64,000 bases of DNA from an uncultured Lachnoanaerobaculum sp. (lineage in GTDB: Bacteria; Bacillota; Clostridia; Lachnospirales; Lachnospiraceae), in contig CALALP010000070.1 of assembly GCA_937925515.1 (NCBI GenBank), positions 5,008 through 69,007 on the forward strand, read 5' to 3'. The notes under the pieces were generated by a model that was not told where the DNA came from, searched no databases, and saw only the letters and a list, made by a program, of their open reading frames with translations. A program made the translations under genes and the position numbers. Of this stretch, positions 17,542 to 26,266 are shown piece by piece (position 1 is the first letter of the stretch; every line of letters begins with the position of its first letter).

Positions 17542-17761
17542 ATAGTGCCTCAATTCAAGTTTATTAAGATTCTTTTTTATCAAGTCTTTTGATATGCTAA
17601 ATATTAGCACTATAAAACCTATATGTCAAGTATGTTTATATGGTTTATAACATTTCCCTATAATATTTTCCCTGTAAATTTAAGTTTCATCAAAATGTAT
17701 AAATAAAGTAATTCATTAATATTTTTTTAAGCTCACTTCAATATCAAATTATTGTAAAAAA

Positions 17762-17801
17762 ATAAAAGAGCATATAACTTACAGTCATTTTGCTCTTTTA
17801 T
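17762..17801 (-). terminator. Terminator after the DUF1576 gene
   Basis: 11-bp stem ATAAAAGAGCA / TGCTCTTTTAT located 14 bp after the stop, followed on the minus strand by a T-rich run. It ends the DUF1576 gene before the ABC operon promoter region. Confidence 0.75.
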
Positions 17802-17814
17802 ATAAAACTAATTT

Positions 17815-19086
17815 TTAATCAAAATTTTCAGTTGGCTGTTTTCTTTCATTTATTGCCTCTATTACAGGAACTAAAAATATTGCAACTATACCTCCTGCAA
17901 AGCCATTGTTATAAAGATTTGCCCCATGATATATCACACCTACTTGAAGTGCTACTGAGGAATGAATGAATCCTGCAATGATTCCCCATTCAAAACCAAA
18001 TGTTCCGGCAATAGGTGCTAGAGTTGTTGAAAGTAATAGAGTTAATATAGGTGCAGGTTCATTTAACTCCCATATTTTCAAAAGACTTGCAATGTATACT
18101 CCAAGCATTATCGGAAAAATATTTTTAATATGTTTTCCTGTTGCACTAAAGCCCACAATACAAAAAATTGAACCTATTGTAGGACCGTTTAAATCTCCTT
18201 TTAAAATATAGACAGCCCAAGTTGAAAACAAACCATTAATTCCCATATTTAAAAGTGTTGCAAAATCTCCATATTTTACTAAAAAGTCTACACCTCCCAC
18301 AGAAGTTTCACAAGTTATGGAAATGTATTTTTTTAATGTAGTCTTTCCTCCAAATATAATTGATGCTATTATCATTAATAAAAATAATATAGTCAAAATC
18401 ACAACACTAAACTCATTATGTGTAGTATCCCATATCTTCCTTGTTTCCATAGTAATATTTACAGAACGCATAATTGAAACCACCACTGTTGCAATAATTC
18501 CACATGAAAATCCTACGTTATAAAGTGAATACCCCTTATGTGCATGCTTGGTATGGAGTGAAATAGGCACTAAAACATAGCCAATTATAATTCCTGTAAA
18601 TGTTGCAAATATAATCTGCCATACTGTACCAAGACTTCCTATTCTCATAATATGCGTTATGATTGGAGATAAGCTTGTACCGTAAAACCCTAGATGAATA
18701 TATTTTTTTATAGGTACTTTATGAAGTTTTGCATAAAAAATATAACCAAGTAAAATCATCCATATATTGAAAAGATTTTTCCCAAAGAGAGAAAAGCCAA
18801 ACATAAGACACATTGAGGTTATGCTTGAGCCGTCAAAATCTGCCTTTATAAGATAAAGTATCAAAAGACAGATAAGAGTTAAGATTCCTGCATTAAAAAA
18901 AGCGGCTCCCACACCTCCTATAACAAAATAGTCCGTTATTAAAAGATCAGGTTCTCTTAAAATATTGATAAGCCCCTCGACAATCTGACCTAAAGACTGC
19001 TGAGTTAAACCAATAAGCATAAAATATATGAGTATTAAACTCATCACTAAATAGCGTTCCCAATTAGGTAGAAAACCTCTATTCAC
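17815..19086 (-). CDS. DUF1576-family multi-pass membrane protein
   Basis: A 423-residue protein with about ten or more predicted helices. It resembles the DUF1576 family of Clostridia and Fusobacteria; two internal repeats are suggested by FFNAGILTLI...GKNLFNIW and LLNMGINGLF...GKHIKNIF, both halves with a GFSxxGK motif. It is probably a transporter of unknown substrate. The start codon is GTG after GGAGAATTT. It follows the pyridoxal kinase gene by 11 bp, so a role with B6 or a related compound is possible but only inferred. Confidence 0.8.
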   Translation of the reverse strand: MNRGFLPNWERYLVMSLILIYFMLIGLTQQSLGQIVEGLINILREPDLLITDYFVIGGVGAAFFNAGILTLICLLILYLIKADFDGSSITSMCLMFGFSLFGKNLFNIWMILLGYIFYAKLHKVPIKKYIHLGFYGTSLSPIITHIMRIGSLGTVWQIIFATFTGIIIGYVLVPISLHTKHAHKGYSLYNVGFSCGIIATVVVSIMRSVNITMETRKIWDTTHNEFSVVILTILFLLMIIASIIFGGKTTLKKYISITCETSVGGVDFLVKYGDFATLLNMGINGLFSTWAVYILKGDLNGPTIGSIFCIVGFSATGKHIKNIFPIMLGVYIASLLKIWELNEPAPILTLLLSTTLAPIAGTFGFEWGIIAGFIHSSVALQVGVIYHGANLYNNGFAGGIVAIFLVPVIEAINERKQPTENFD

Positions 19087-19097
19087 ACAAATTCTCC

Positions 19098-19940
19098 CTA
19101 GTTATTAACATTTAATTCTTTAACTAATAAAGGTAATGCCTTTTCAAACTTAACTCCATACCAATGTTCTTTGTCCCCAATAGTTTTATTCAGACATTCT
19201 ACCACAAAATCAGCTGCCAATGAGGCACTCTCTTCTAAAGTCTTGCCCTGCATTACAGCACCTGTAAATGCAGCTGCAAAACAATCCCCTGTACCATGTG
19301 AACTGCCACTAACTATATCTGTATTGTATATAAACTTGTCGCCATTTTCGCTGTTATAAACTATTACTCCTACCTTATTTGCCTCAAGCTCAACACCCTT
19401 TAAAATTATATGTTTTGCACCAAGTTTTGAGAGTTTTAAAAGCAAATCATCTATATACTTTTTGCTATGATTATGTAAAATACATTCACTTTCAGTTAAA
19501 AATGCAGCCTCTGTAATATTAGGTAAAATGATATCGGCTCTCTTACATAGCTTAGACATTTCTTTTACATACTCCATATCAAAACCTGTATAGAGCTTTC
19601 CATTGTCAGCCATAGCAGGATCTACAATTTTAAGACCACCCTCATTTAACACTTCGTCCATAAATTCAGTTACTAAGTCAATCTGCTTTTTACTGCCTAG
19701 ATAACCTGTATATATTGCCTCAAAGCTTATCTTCTCATCTTTCCAGTGTTTTTTAATGGCTCTAAAATCATCTGTTAAATCTCTAAATGTAAAGCCCTTA
19801 AATCCACCTGTATGAGTGGACAATACTGCTGACGGCAAGATACAACACTCTATACCACATGCAGATATTATAGGAAGTGCCACTGTAATTGAACATTGAC
19901 CTACACAAGATATGTCTTGAATTGTTAAAACTCTTTTCAT
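19098..19940 (-). CDS. pdxY: Pyridoxal/pyridoxamine kinase
   Basis: A 280-residue ribokinase-fold kinase. SCVGQCSITVALPIISACGI at residues 10-29, VDPAMADNGKLYTGFD in the middle and GSSHGTGDCFAAAFTGAVMQ (anion hole with the catalytic Asp) near residue 215 are typical of the pyridoxamine kinase PdxY group. It phosphorylates B6 vitamers in the cytoplasm. It lies between the rhodanese-TtcA gene and the DUF1576 gene, with 11-bp gaps, in one operon. Confidence 0.9.
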   Translation of the reverse strand: MKRVLTIQDISCVGQCSITVALPIISACGIECCILPSAVLSTHTGGFKGFTFRDLTDDFRAIKKHWKDEKISFEAIYTGYLGSKKQIDLVTEFMDEVLNEGGLKIVDPAMADNGKLYTGFDMEYVKEMSKLCKRADIILPNITEAAFLTESECILHNHSKKYIDDLLLKLSKLGAKHIILKGVELEANKVGVIVYNSENGDKFIYNTDIVSGSSHGTGDCFAAAFTGAVMQGKTLEESASLAADFVVECLNKTIGDKEHWYGVKFEKALPLLVKELNVNN

Positions 19941-19951
19941 AAGATACCCCC

Positions 19952-21115
19952 TTATTTTTCATTGTAATTATCTAAGAAATGATGTTCTACACCATTTTGC
20001 TTATACGCAATAATTGTACTCAAGTTTACATTTTCCACTGATCTAAATATATTTTTTTCTATATAAGGATTAAGCTTTGAAATATCTGCTATAAGCCTTT
20101 TTATCTCTCCACGCTTTGACCCCTGCTCAGTTCCTCCACAAGAGGCACAACTTTCTGTAAGTCTGCAAGCACATTGTATAAACTGTAACTTATTATGCCT
20201 TACCCAATGTCTAATATCTTTTTCCCTTATCAAATACATTGGTCTTATAAGTTCCATTCCCTCAAAATTTGTAGAATGAAGTTTAGGCATCATAGTTTGA
20301 ATTTGTGCTCCATAAAGCATTCCCATAAGTATTGTTTCAATCACATCATCATAATGATGACCAAGTGCTATCTTATTACAACCAAGTTCCTTTGCCTTAC
20401 TATATAAATGTCCTCTCCTCATTCTGGCACATAGATAACATGGAGAATTTTTCTGGTCTGCTACTATATCAAATATCTCAGTATAGAAAGTCTGTATTGG
20501 AATATTTAAAATCTTTGCATTATCAACTATTGTTTGATAGTTTAGGGCATTGTATCCGGGGTTCATTACTAAAAACACAAGCTCAAAATTCTTTTTGCCA
20601 TGCCTATATAACTCTTGAAAAAGTTTAGCCATAAGCATAGAATCCTTACCCCCTGAAATACATACAGCAATCTTATCTCCGTCTTGTATGAGGTCATATT
20701 CATTGATTGCAGAGGTAAACTTCCTCCAAATTTCTTTTCTAAACTTCTTGATAATGCTTTTTTCAATGTCTTTGTGCCTGTCAACAGCATTTTCCTCATT
20801 TGAAAAATATCTTGAAAGCTTTAACTTAAGATATGAGCGATACCCATTCTCTAAATTATATGCCTCATAACCTAAACTTTCCAATGTATCTGCTACATCT
20901 TCACTCTCAACCCCTGCGTAACATATCACATATATCGGTTTATCTTTTGGAAAATGTGAAGTGAGCTGTTCTACTTCTTTTTTATCTCTTGGATTTTCAA
21001 AATGTATATTATAAGAATTTGGATAATAATCTCTTTCAAAATCATCACTTCTACGCATATCTAAAATGATTTTTTCTCTTGTATCTGACTCCAATTCTTG
21101 TATTGTCTTATTCAT
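19952..21115 (-). CDS. Rhodanese domain fused to a TtcA-like tRNA-thiolation ATPase
   Basis: A 387-residue fusion. Residues 1-100 are a rhodanese domain with the active Cys in VICYAGVESEDV; residues about 130-387 are a PP-loop ATPase with CISGGKDSMLMAKLF, the cysteine motif SPCYLCARMRRG, HHYDDVIETILMGM, and a CRLTESCASC cysteine cluster near the end. TtcA-type enzymes thiolate cytidine 32 of tRNA. A fused rhodanese would supply persulfide sulfur directly, as in ThiI; that link is inference. First gene before pdxY. Confidence 0.85.
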   Translation of the reverse strand: MNKTIQELESDTREKIILDMRRSDDFERDYYPNSYNIHFENPRDKKEVEQLTSHFPKDKPIYVICYAGVESEDVADTLESLGYEAYNLENGYRSYLKLKLSRYFSNEENAVDRHKDIEKSIIKKFRKEIWRKFTSAINEYDLIQDGDKIAVCISGGKDSMLMAKLFQELYRHGKKNFELVFLVMNPGYNALNYQTIVDNAKILNIPIQTFYTEIFDIVADQKNSPCYLCARMRRGHLYSKAKELGCNKIALGHHYDDVIETILMGMLYGAQIQTMMPKLHSTNFEGMELIRPMYLIREKDIRHWVRHNKLQFIQCACRLTESCASCGGTEQGSKRGEIKRLIADISKLNPYIEKNIFRSVENVNLSTIIAYKQNGVEHHFLDNYNEK

Positions 21116-21184
21116 ATCTCTCCTACTTTTAATGCTTTGATTGTGTTAAGCATTTTAACATGAAACTTTGTCAGTAGCAAGCAA

Positions 21185-21490
21185 CTAAACCATAAGCATA
21201 TAAACTAAAGTTCCGATTCCTATACTTAAAAGTGAATTTCTTTTCCAAATGTGAACTAAAATGACTATAACACAGGCTGTAATTTCATGAATACCATAAG
21301 GTTTCTCAAAAATATTTACCTCTTTTAGACAATATATAACCAACATTCCCATTATTGCATAAGGCAATTTATCCCCAAGGTAATTGATAAATTTAGGTGT
21401 TGTTTTCCCTGAAAATATTATAAAAGGCAAAAACCTTATAACAATCGTAACTAAACTCATTATAGCTATTAGGATAATTGAATACATCAT
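21185..21490 (-). CDS. azlD: Branched-chain amino acid exporter small subunit (AzlD family)
   Basis: A 101-residue protein with about four helices (MSLVTIVIRFLPFIIF, then LPYAIMGMLVIYCLKEV, ITACVIVILVHIWK and LLSIGIGTLVYML). This is the AzlD plan, including the early RFLPF motif. It works with AzlC, whose gene it overlaps by 4 bp, to export branched-chain amino acids. Confidence 0.9.
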   Translation of the reverse strand: MMYSIILIAIMSLVTIVIRFLPFIIFSGKTTPKFINYLGDKLPYAIMGMLVIYCLKEVNIFEKPYGIHEITACVIVILVHIWKRNSLLSIGIGTLVYMLMV

Positions 21491-22149
21491 TTCCTCCTAT
21501 ATAAAATAGACATAATTGTTATTATAAGTAACATTGTAGGAATTAAAAATGCAGACTTCCCAAAAATAACTAAACAAATCACAGATGACAATACTCCTAT
21601 AACTGCATAAATATGTTCTTTATTTGAAAGCCATTGTTCAGTAAATACTGTAACAAAAAGTGCAGTCATAGCAAAATCAATCCCCTTAGTATCAAATTTT
21701 ATTATATCGCCTAAAATGCTCCCTGCACAAGTACCTATTATCCAATATATCTGATTAAGAAGTGATATGTAAAAATAAAATAGTCCTCTTTTTTTCTTAT
21801 CTTCTTCCTCATAGGAAACAACCAAAGAATAAGTTTCATCAGTAAGTGAAAATATAGTATAAGCCTTTTCTTTTCCTAAATCTGAATATTTATCAATCAT
21901 TGAAATCGCATAAAATAAATGTCTTGCCTGAACCATTATACTTATAAGAAAAGTAGAGAAAAATGAAACCCCTCCTGACATCAAATCAATTCCTACATAC
22001 TGCATTGAGCCACCATAAACAAATACACTCATTGCAACTGCCCAAAGTATACCATATCCCTTTGCCTTTGCAAATATCCCAAAGCCTGCCCCCAAAAGTA
22101 GGTAACCTGCCTTAATAGGTATACTTGCCTTAAACGCTTTTTTTAACAT
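21487..22149 (-). CDS. azlC: Branched-chain amino acid exporter large subunit (AzlC family)
   Basis: A 220-residue membrane protein with the AzlC signature: SIPIKAGYLLLGAGFGIFAK near the N-terminus, FVYGGSMQYVGIDLMSGG, and QARHLFYAISM, then SLTDETYSLV. With AzlD it forms an exporter of leucine, isoleucine and valine analogues. Own ribosome site GGGAGGGG. Followed by azlD in the same transcript. Confidence 0.92.
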   Translation of the reverse strand: MLKKAFKASIPIKAGYLLLGAGFGIFAKAKGYGILWAVAMSVFVYGGSMQYVGIDLMSGGVSFFSTFLISIMVQARHLFYAISMIDKYSDLGKEKAYTIFSLTDETYSLVVSYEEEDKKKRGLFYFYISLLNQIYWIIGTCAGSILGDIIKFDTKGIDFAMTALFVTVFTEQWLSNKEHIYAVIGVLSSVICLVIFGKSAFLIPTMLLIITIMSILYRRK

Positions 22150-22265
22150 AACCCCTCCCTATCTTATGTGAAATAGATTTAGATTTGAAATATTATACAT
22201 AAAATAAGAGGTAATTGCACTAAGTTTGAAAAATGAGAGTGTTACAAAATTACTTTTAATGTTTT

Positions 22266-22306
22266 TTAGGGGGTTTTCCTAGCCTTTGGCAAGGAAAACC
22301 CCCTAA
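22266..22306 (-). terminator. Terminator after gpmA, diverged copy 2 of the dispersed palindrome
   Basis: Long stem TTAGGGGGTTTTCCTAGCC / GGCAAGGAAAACCCCCTAA with a 3-base loop and one mismatch, 44 bp past the gpmA stop. Same architecture as the copy at 11764-11796. Confidence 0.7.
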
Positions 22307-22349
22307 TCAAATAGTGATATATGTAACTTTATTTTTATTTAACCCTTAT

Positions 22350-23096
22350 CTACTTTGACTTACCTTGATTTGCTACTGCATTCATCTTTGCCGCAAGTTC
22401 CTCTTGATTTCCAAGATAATAATGCTTTATCACATTGAAATTATCATCAAACTCATATACTAAAGGAGTTCCGGTAGGAATATTTACATCAATAATTTCC
22501 TCTTTTGAAAGATTGTCAAAATACTTAACTAAGGCACGAAGTGAATTACCATGTGCTGCTATAATTACTCTCTTACCTGCCTCCATATCCTTTTTAATAA
22601 CTTCATTAAAATATGGAACTGCTCTTTCAATAGTTGTTTCAAGACTCTCATTTTTAGGTAGAAGTGATTTGTCAACATCTCTATACATAGGCTGCTTTGT
22701 AGCACTTCTCTCATCATCATCACTTAACTCAGGAGGCTTAACATCAAATGACCTTCTCCAAATCTTAACCTGATCTTCGCCATACTTTGCAGCTGTTTCA
22801 GACTTATTAAGTCCCTGTAAAGCACCATAATGTCTTTCATTTAATTTCCAACTCTTAACTACAGGTAACCATGCCCTATCCATTTCATCAAGTGCATAAT
22901 TAAGTGTATGTATAGCTCTCTTTAAATAAGAAGTATAGCATATATCAAAATCATATCCCTCTTTCTTTAAGAGCTTACCTGCCGCTTTTGCCTCTTCAAC
23001 TCCCTTTTCACTTAAATCTACGTCCATCCAACCTGTGAAAAGGTTAAGTTTATTCCACTCGCTCTCGCCATGTCTAACTAGAACTAATTTCTTCAT
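22350..23096 (-). CDS. gpmA: 2,3-bisphosphoglycerate-dependent phosphoglycerate mutase
   Basis: A 248-residue histidine phosphatase-fold enzyme. [10 protein letters not shown] at residues 6-15 carries the catalytic His, [17 protein letters not shown] and [10 protein letters not shown] hold the other active-site residues. Length matches dPGM. It interconverts 3- and 2-phosphoglycerate in glycolysis. Single-gene unit with a good promoter at 23147-23175 and a strong terminator. Confidence 0.96.
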   Translation of the reverse strand: MKKLVLVRHGESEWNKLNLFTGWMDVDLSEKGVEEAKAAGKLLKKEGYDFDICYTSYLKRAIHTLNYALDEMDRAWLPVVKSWKLNERHYGALQGLNKSETAAKYGEDQVKIWRRSFDVKPPELSDDDERSATKQPMYRDVDKSLLPKNESLETTIERAVPYFNEVIKKDMEAGKRVIIAAHGNSLRALVKYFDNLSKEEIIDVNIPTGTPLVYEFDDNFNVIKHYYLGNQEELAAKMNAVANQGKSK

Positions 23097-23146
23097 GCCA
23101 AAATCCTTTCTATATTTAGTGTAAATGTAAAACTAATAGCAAAAAT

Positions 23147-23175
23147 AGTATACTCTAAAAAAAAGTTTAGGTCAA
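23147..23175 (-). promoter_or_regulatory. Promoter for gpmA
   Basis: Minus-strand TTGACC, 17 bases, TATACT, about 50 bases upstream of gpmA. Near-consensus vegetative promoter. Confidence 0.7.
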
Positions 23176-23180
23176 TAAAC

Positions 23181-23918
23181 TTAGGCATCTTTGCCTACAC
23201 AAGATATAAAATGATAGCCCTCACTTGTATCCTTAAATCTAACCTCACAATTTTGTGTCTGACCGGTCATTCCCTTTCTCTCAAAGAAAAGAGTTACTAT
23301 ACCATTTTCAATATTTCCTCTAGTAAATTTTATCTCTTGATATGTAGTATCTCCTCTATCAATAAAATAAAGGTCATATTCAGCCTCATACGCAAAAAGT
23401 GTATCTATCGGAAACTTAGGAGTGTAGTTTTCTATTCCTGTGGTCTTTTTCATATACTCATCTACAAATGACTTCTTAACACCATAAGTAGCAGTCATAA
23501 ATTCATAATCATTTTTAGTTTCTAAGGCTTTTTTTATCTCAGGAGTCATAGCATCTTCGCCTATTCCATTATAAAACACCTCGCCCCACTGAATATCTTC
23601 CGGAGTTTCATAGTCTTGTGTCAAAAATCCATTATAATTAACTGCCAAATCTGTATTATAAGCTGCAAGCTCATCTGCATTAAGTTCTCTATCAACAGTA
23701 GTGTCTATTACTAAACTTTTTCCCTCTTTTGCTTTTACAGTACTTTCTGTAGTTGTTTCCTGTGTAGTTTCTTCTTTCTTAGCTGTACTTTCTGTGGTTT
23801 GTTTTACTGCTTCTTCTTTTATAGTGGTTTCTTCTGTTGTTTTAACTCCTACTTCCTTATTGTTAGAGCAACCTGCTATTGTTAAAGCTGCAAGTAAACA
23901 TATTATATATTTCTTCAT
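23181..23918 (-). CDS. Lipoprotein of unknown function with Thr/Glu/Lys-rich linker
   Basis: A 245-residue lipoprotein: MKKYIICLLAALTIAGC gives the lipobox TIAGC with Cys17. Residues 25-67 are low-complexity repeats of TTE, TTES and KEET, a flexible surface linker. The folded part (about 70-245) has the sequences AVNYNGFLTQDYETP and VRFKDTSEGYHFISCVGKDA and no family I recognise. Probably attached to the outer face of the membrane. Single gene, GGAGG before ATG. Confidence 0.75.
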   Translation of the reverse strand: MKKYIICLLAALTIAGCSNNKEVGVKTTEETTIKEEAVKQTTESTAKKEETTQETTTESTVKAKEGKSLVIDTTVDRELNADELAAYNTDLAVNYNGFLTQDYETPEDIQWGEVFYNGIGEDAMTPEIKKALETKNDYEFMTATYGVKKSFVDEYMKKTTGIENYTPKFPIDTLFAYEAEYDLYFIDRGDTTYQEIKFTRGNIENGIVTLFFERKGMTGQTQNCEVRFKDTSEGYHFISCVGKDA

Positions 23919-24004
23919 AAATCCTCCTTGTATTAAAAATTAGTAATTTCCAAGATACTATTTACTTATAACATATAGTCTAAGTTTTTTCCATTTAAAA
24001 AAGC

Positions 24005-24028
24005 CTGATTTAATAAAACTTAAATCAG
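24005..24028 (-). terminator. Terminator of the interrupted reductase operon
   Basis: Stem CTGATTTAA / TTAAATCAG followed on the minus strand by GGCTTTTTT. It is the natural end of the YeeE - permease - reductase operon, now separated from its promoter by the prophage. Confidence 0.7.
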
Positions 24029-24116
24029 ACTTTAGTATGAATTAAAGAATATAATTTCCTTGTAAATTTTTATAGTAATTTTTTCATAATATAGTTATTT
24101 GCAATTTTCTTTACTA

Positions 24117-25400
24117 TTAATTAAAATTATAATCTGTAACTATTTTTTCTCTTCCTGTGGTTTGGTCTAAGAAATATTCATAATTAGAAATTCCAAGGAA
24201 AGAACCGTCAATATTATAAAGATTTCTATAACCTAATCCCTGTAATGCCATAATTACATTATAACTTCTTTGAGAAGACCTACAATGTAGATAAACCGGA
24301 ATATCTCTTGGAATTTCATCAAGTCTATTTCTAAACTCAGACATAGGTATATTAATTGAATTTATAAGATGACCTTGTGCAAATTCATTTGCCTCTCTAA
24401 CATCAATTATAAAAGCTTTGTTTTCTACAAGTTCTCTTACTTTGTATACAGGGACTTTCTTAAAGTCTGCATGCATTACATTAAGTGCTACCAAAGCAGT
24501 ATGATTTACAATATCTTTTGCTGTTGAATAATATGGAGAATAGCATAATTCAATTTCCTTTAAATCCTCTAAGGTTGCTCCCATAGTAATCATTGCTGCA
24601 ATTACATCAATTCTCTTTTCGGCACTCCCTTTACCAATAGCTTGAGCTCCTAAAATTTTTCCTGTTGGAACTTCAAATATTAGCTTAAAAAACATAGGGT
24701 TTGAGTTAGGCATTAATCCTACCTTATCATTTGGAATTGTATAGGCAAAGTCATAATTAATTCCATATTTTTTACAGTCTTTTTCATTTAGTCCCGTGCT
24801 TGCAACTGTCAAGTCAAATATATGTATACAGCTTGAGCCAATTACCCCTTTATTGTTATGATATTTTCCAAACATATGGTCTGCCGCCGCCCTTGCCTGT
24901 CTTTGAGCAGGCCCTGCAAGTGCAAGCCTTACCTTATCTCCTGTAAGTTTGTTAGTTACTTCAACTGCATCTCCCACTGCATAAATATCAGGATAATTAG
25001 TTTGATAATTATGATTTACTAATATAGCACCTGTTTTTCCAAGCTCTATACCACATTCTTTTGCAAGTGTAGTTTCAGGAGAAACTCCTATTGCCATAAC
25101 TACTGCCTCAGCCTTAACTTTCTTACCGGATTCCAATATCACTTCATTTTCTTTAATCTCAACTGCTTTCTCATTTAAGTTCATGTCCACACCCTGATCA
25201 AAAAGCTCTTTATGAACCACCTGTGCCATATCAAAATCAAGTGGTGCTAGAACTTGGTCTGTCCCCTCTATTAAATGAACTTTTTTTCCTGATTCGATTA
25301 AATTTTCACAAACTTCAAGCCCAATAAATCCTGCTCCGACTACTGCAACTTCCTTTACTTTATCTGTTACAAGATAATTTTGTAATTTACTTATATCTGT
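24117..25400 (-). pseudogene. CoA-disulfide reductase/rhodanese gene, 3' part cut off by prophage
   Basis: Holds the C-terminal 427 codons of a FAD-dependent CoA-disulfide reductase with a rhodanese tail: an NAD-binding VAVVGAGFIGLEVCENL is encoded next to the break (codons upstream of 25229), then VYAVGDAVEV, the dimerisation domain, and a rhodanese module with catalytic Cys in VYLHCRSSQRSYN. Joined to 55564-55976 minus one TCTGT copy it gives exactly 564 codons including stop, so the break is purely the phage insertion. A shortened product could start at ATG 25229, but it would lack the FAD domain. Confidence 0.92.
25396..25400. repeat. 5-bp target-site duplication, left copy (TCTGT)
   Basis: TCTGT immediately precedes the phage terminus TGTAT at 25401. 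The same five bases follow the other terminus at 55564-55568. A 5-bp duplication is the hallmark of Mu-type transposition. Confidence 0.93.
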
Positions 25401-25407
25401 TGTATGC

Positions 25408-25449
25408 CGACACGAAAAGTGGCAAATTGCGACACAAAGAATGGCAAAT
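25408..25449 (+). other. Two transposase end-binding sites at the attR-like end
   Basis: Two 20-base direct copies 22 bp apart: CGACACGAAAAGTGGCAAAT (25408-25427) and CGACACAAAGAATGGCAAAT (25430-25449). The 22-bp spacing equals two helical turns, like adjacent MuA sites in Mu attR. The same motif recurs at the other end. Confidence 0.85.
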
Positions 25450-25472
25450 TCTTATTGTTATCCACAAATGAC

Positions 25473-25514
25473 AAAAAAGCTAAGGCAGTTATATAAATAT
25501 TACCTTAGCTTTTT
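25473..25514 (-). terminator. Terminator at the end of the phage late operon
   Basis: Stem AAAAAAGCTAAGG / CCTTAGCTTTTT with an 17-base loop; on the minus strand it ends in TTTTTT. It lies between the last phage reading frame and the phage end and would stop late transcription from entering the host gene. Confidence 0.8.
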
Positions 25515-25540
25515 AAAATTTAAAATATTTAGTTTACCTT

Positions 25541-25750
25541 TTAAAGGCTATTTAAAGCCTCTTTAATTCTTGTATTTGCAATATTGAAATACTTTTCTTG
25601 TATTTCAAAACATATAAAATTGCGGTTATTTTTAATTGCTGCTACTGCTGTTGTTCCTGAGCCTGCGAAAGCATCAAGTATAGTATCCCCTAACTCGGTT
25701 GAGTCTTGTATAAGTTTAGCTATTAATTCTACTGGCTTTTGTTCCTTACA
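25541..25750 (-). pseudogene. Remnant of a DNA N6/N4 methyltransferase (C-terminal part)
   Basis: An open stretch of 69 codons with no start, bounded upstream by TGA. It reads KPVELIAKLIQDST, then DTILDAFAGSGTTAVAAIKN and FICFEIQEKYFNIANTRIKE. This is the SAM-binding region (motif I FAGSGTT, followed by motif II) of beta-type DNA methyltransferases, such as those modifying adenine or cytosine amino groups. The catalytic DPPY/NPPY part is missing, so it cannot be active. It occupies the phage position where Mu carries its DNA modification gene mom. Confidence 0.8.
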
Positions 25751-25886
25751 TCAATAAATATTCATCTGTCTTCATAAACTCTTCTACTTCAGTTTTAAAA
25801 GTCTGAGGTATAGTATCAAGGGTATCCCTACCATGTTTAATACGACTTGCATAAAATTTTATTTTAGCTTTTCTTCTTCTACTCAT
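25746..25886 (-). CDS. Small CD1375-like phage protein
   Basis: A 46-residue basic protein, MSRRRKAKIKFYASRIKHGR, then DTLDTIPQTFKTEVEEF. The pattern YAxxIxxGxxTxDxIPxxxxxEV is that of CD1375-family proteins encoded after tail fibre genes of Clostridial phages. Function unknown. It overlaps the gene before it by 8 bp and runs 3 bp into the methyltransferase remnant, which may have replaced sequence that once followed. Confidence 0.6.
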   Translation of the reverse strand: MSRRRKAKIKFYASRIKHGRDTLDTIPQTFKTEVEEFMKTDEYLLM

Positions 25887-26244
25887 TCTTATCTTCCTCC
25901 ATGTCTGCTTTTATTAAGTCTGAAAGTACATCAACTCTTGAAGTAATCTCTTTTTTAAATTTTTCAAGTTCACTTAGCTCTTGAAACATTACAGCCACAC
26001 TAATACCTACTACTGAACCTGTCTGATTTCGAGTGAAATCTGTATTTATTCCTTGTAGCTTTAAGTCTGTAAGAGTGCTAACTGTATCATCATCTTTAAC
26101 AGTCATTATAGATGTGTTATCTTCACTTAATTTACTCCTTAAATCGTCTAATTGAGCAAAGTTTTCAATTTGAATTACAAATGTAGTACTATAATGACTA
26201 ACTATATCAATTTCTGTCTTATCCTTTAAAATTAGTTTTGCCAT
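25879..26244 (-). CDS. Hypothetical phage protein after the tail fibre
   Basis: A 121-residue acidic, soluble protein (MAKLILKDKTEIDIVSHYST start, ending KADMEEDKNE) with a likely alpha/beta fold and a helical end. I do not recognise the family. It sits between the fibre gene and the CD1375-like gene, a place commonly holding small fibre-associated or unknown proteins in PBSX-type tails. It has a GGAAA-type ribosome site 22 bp after the fibre stop. Confidence 0.6.
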   Translation of the reverse strand: MAKLILKDKTEIDIVSHYSTTFVIQIENFAQLDDLRSKLSEDNTSIMTVKDDDTVSTLTDLKLQGINTDFTRNQTGSVVGISVAVMFQELSELEKFKKEITSRVDVLSDLIKADMEEDKNE

Positions 26245-26266
26245 ATTATTTCCTTTCTTAATGTTA

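Noticed and set aside
25450..25480. Third transposase site next to the two at the attR-like end
   Set aside because: Only the AATGACAAA part matches; the CGACA half is missing, so it is too weak to call.
25541..25750. Functional DNA methyltransferase
   Set aside because: No start codon, upstream in-frame TGA, and the catalytic half is absent.
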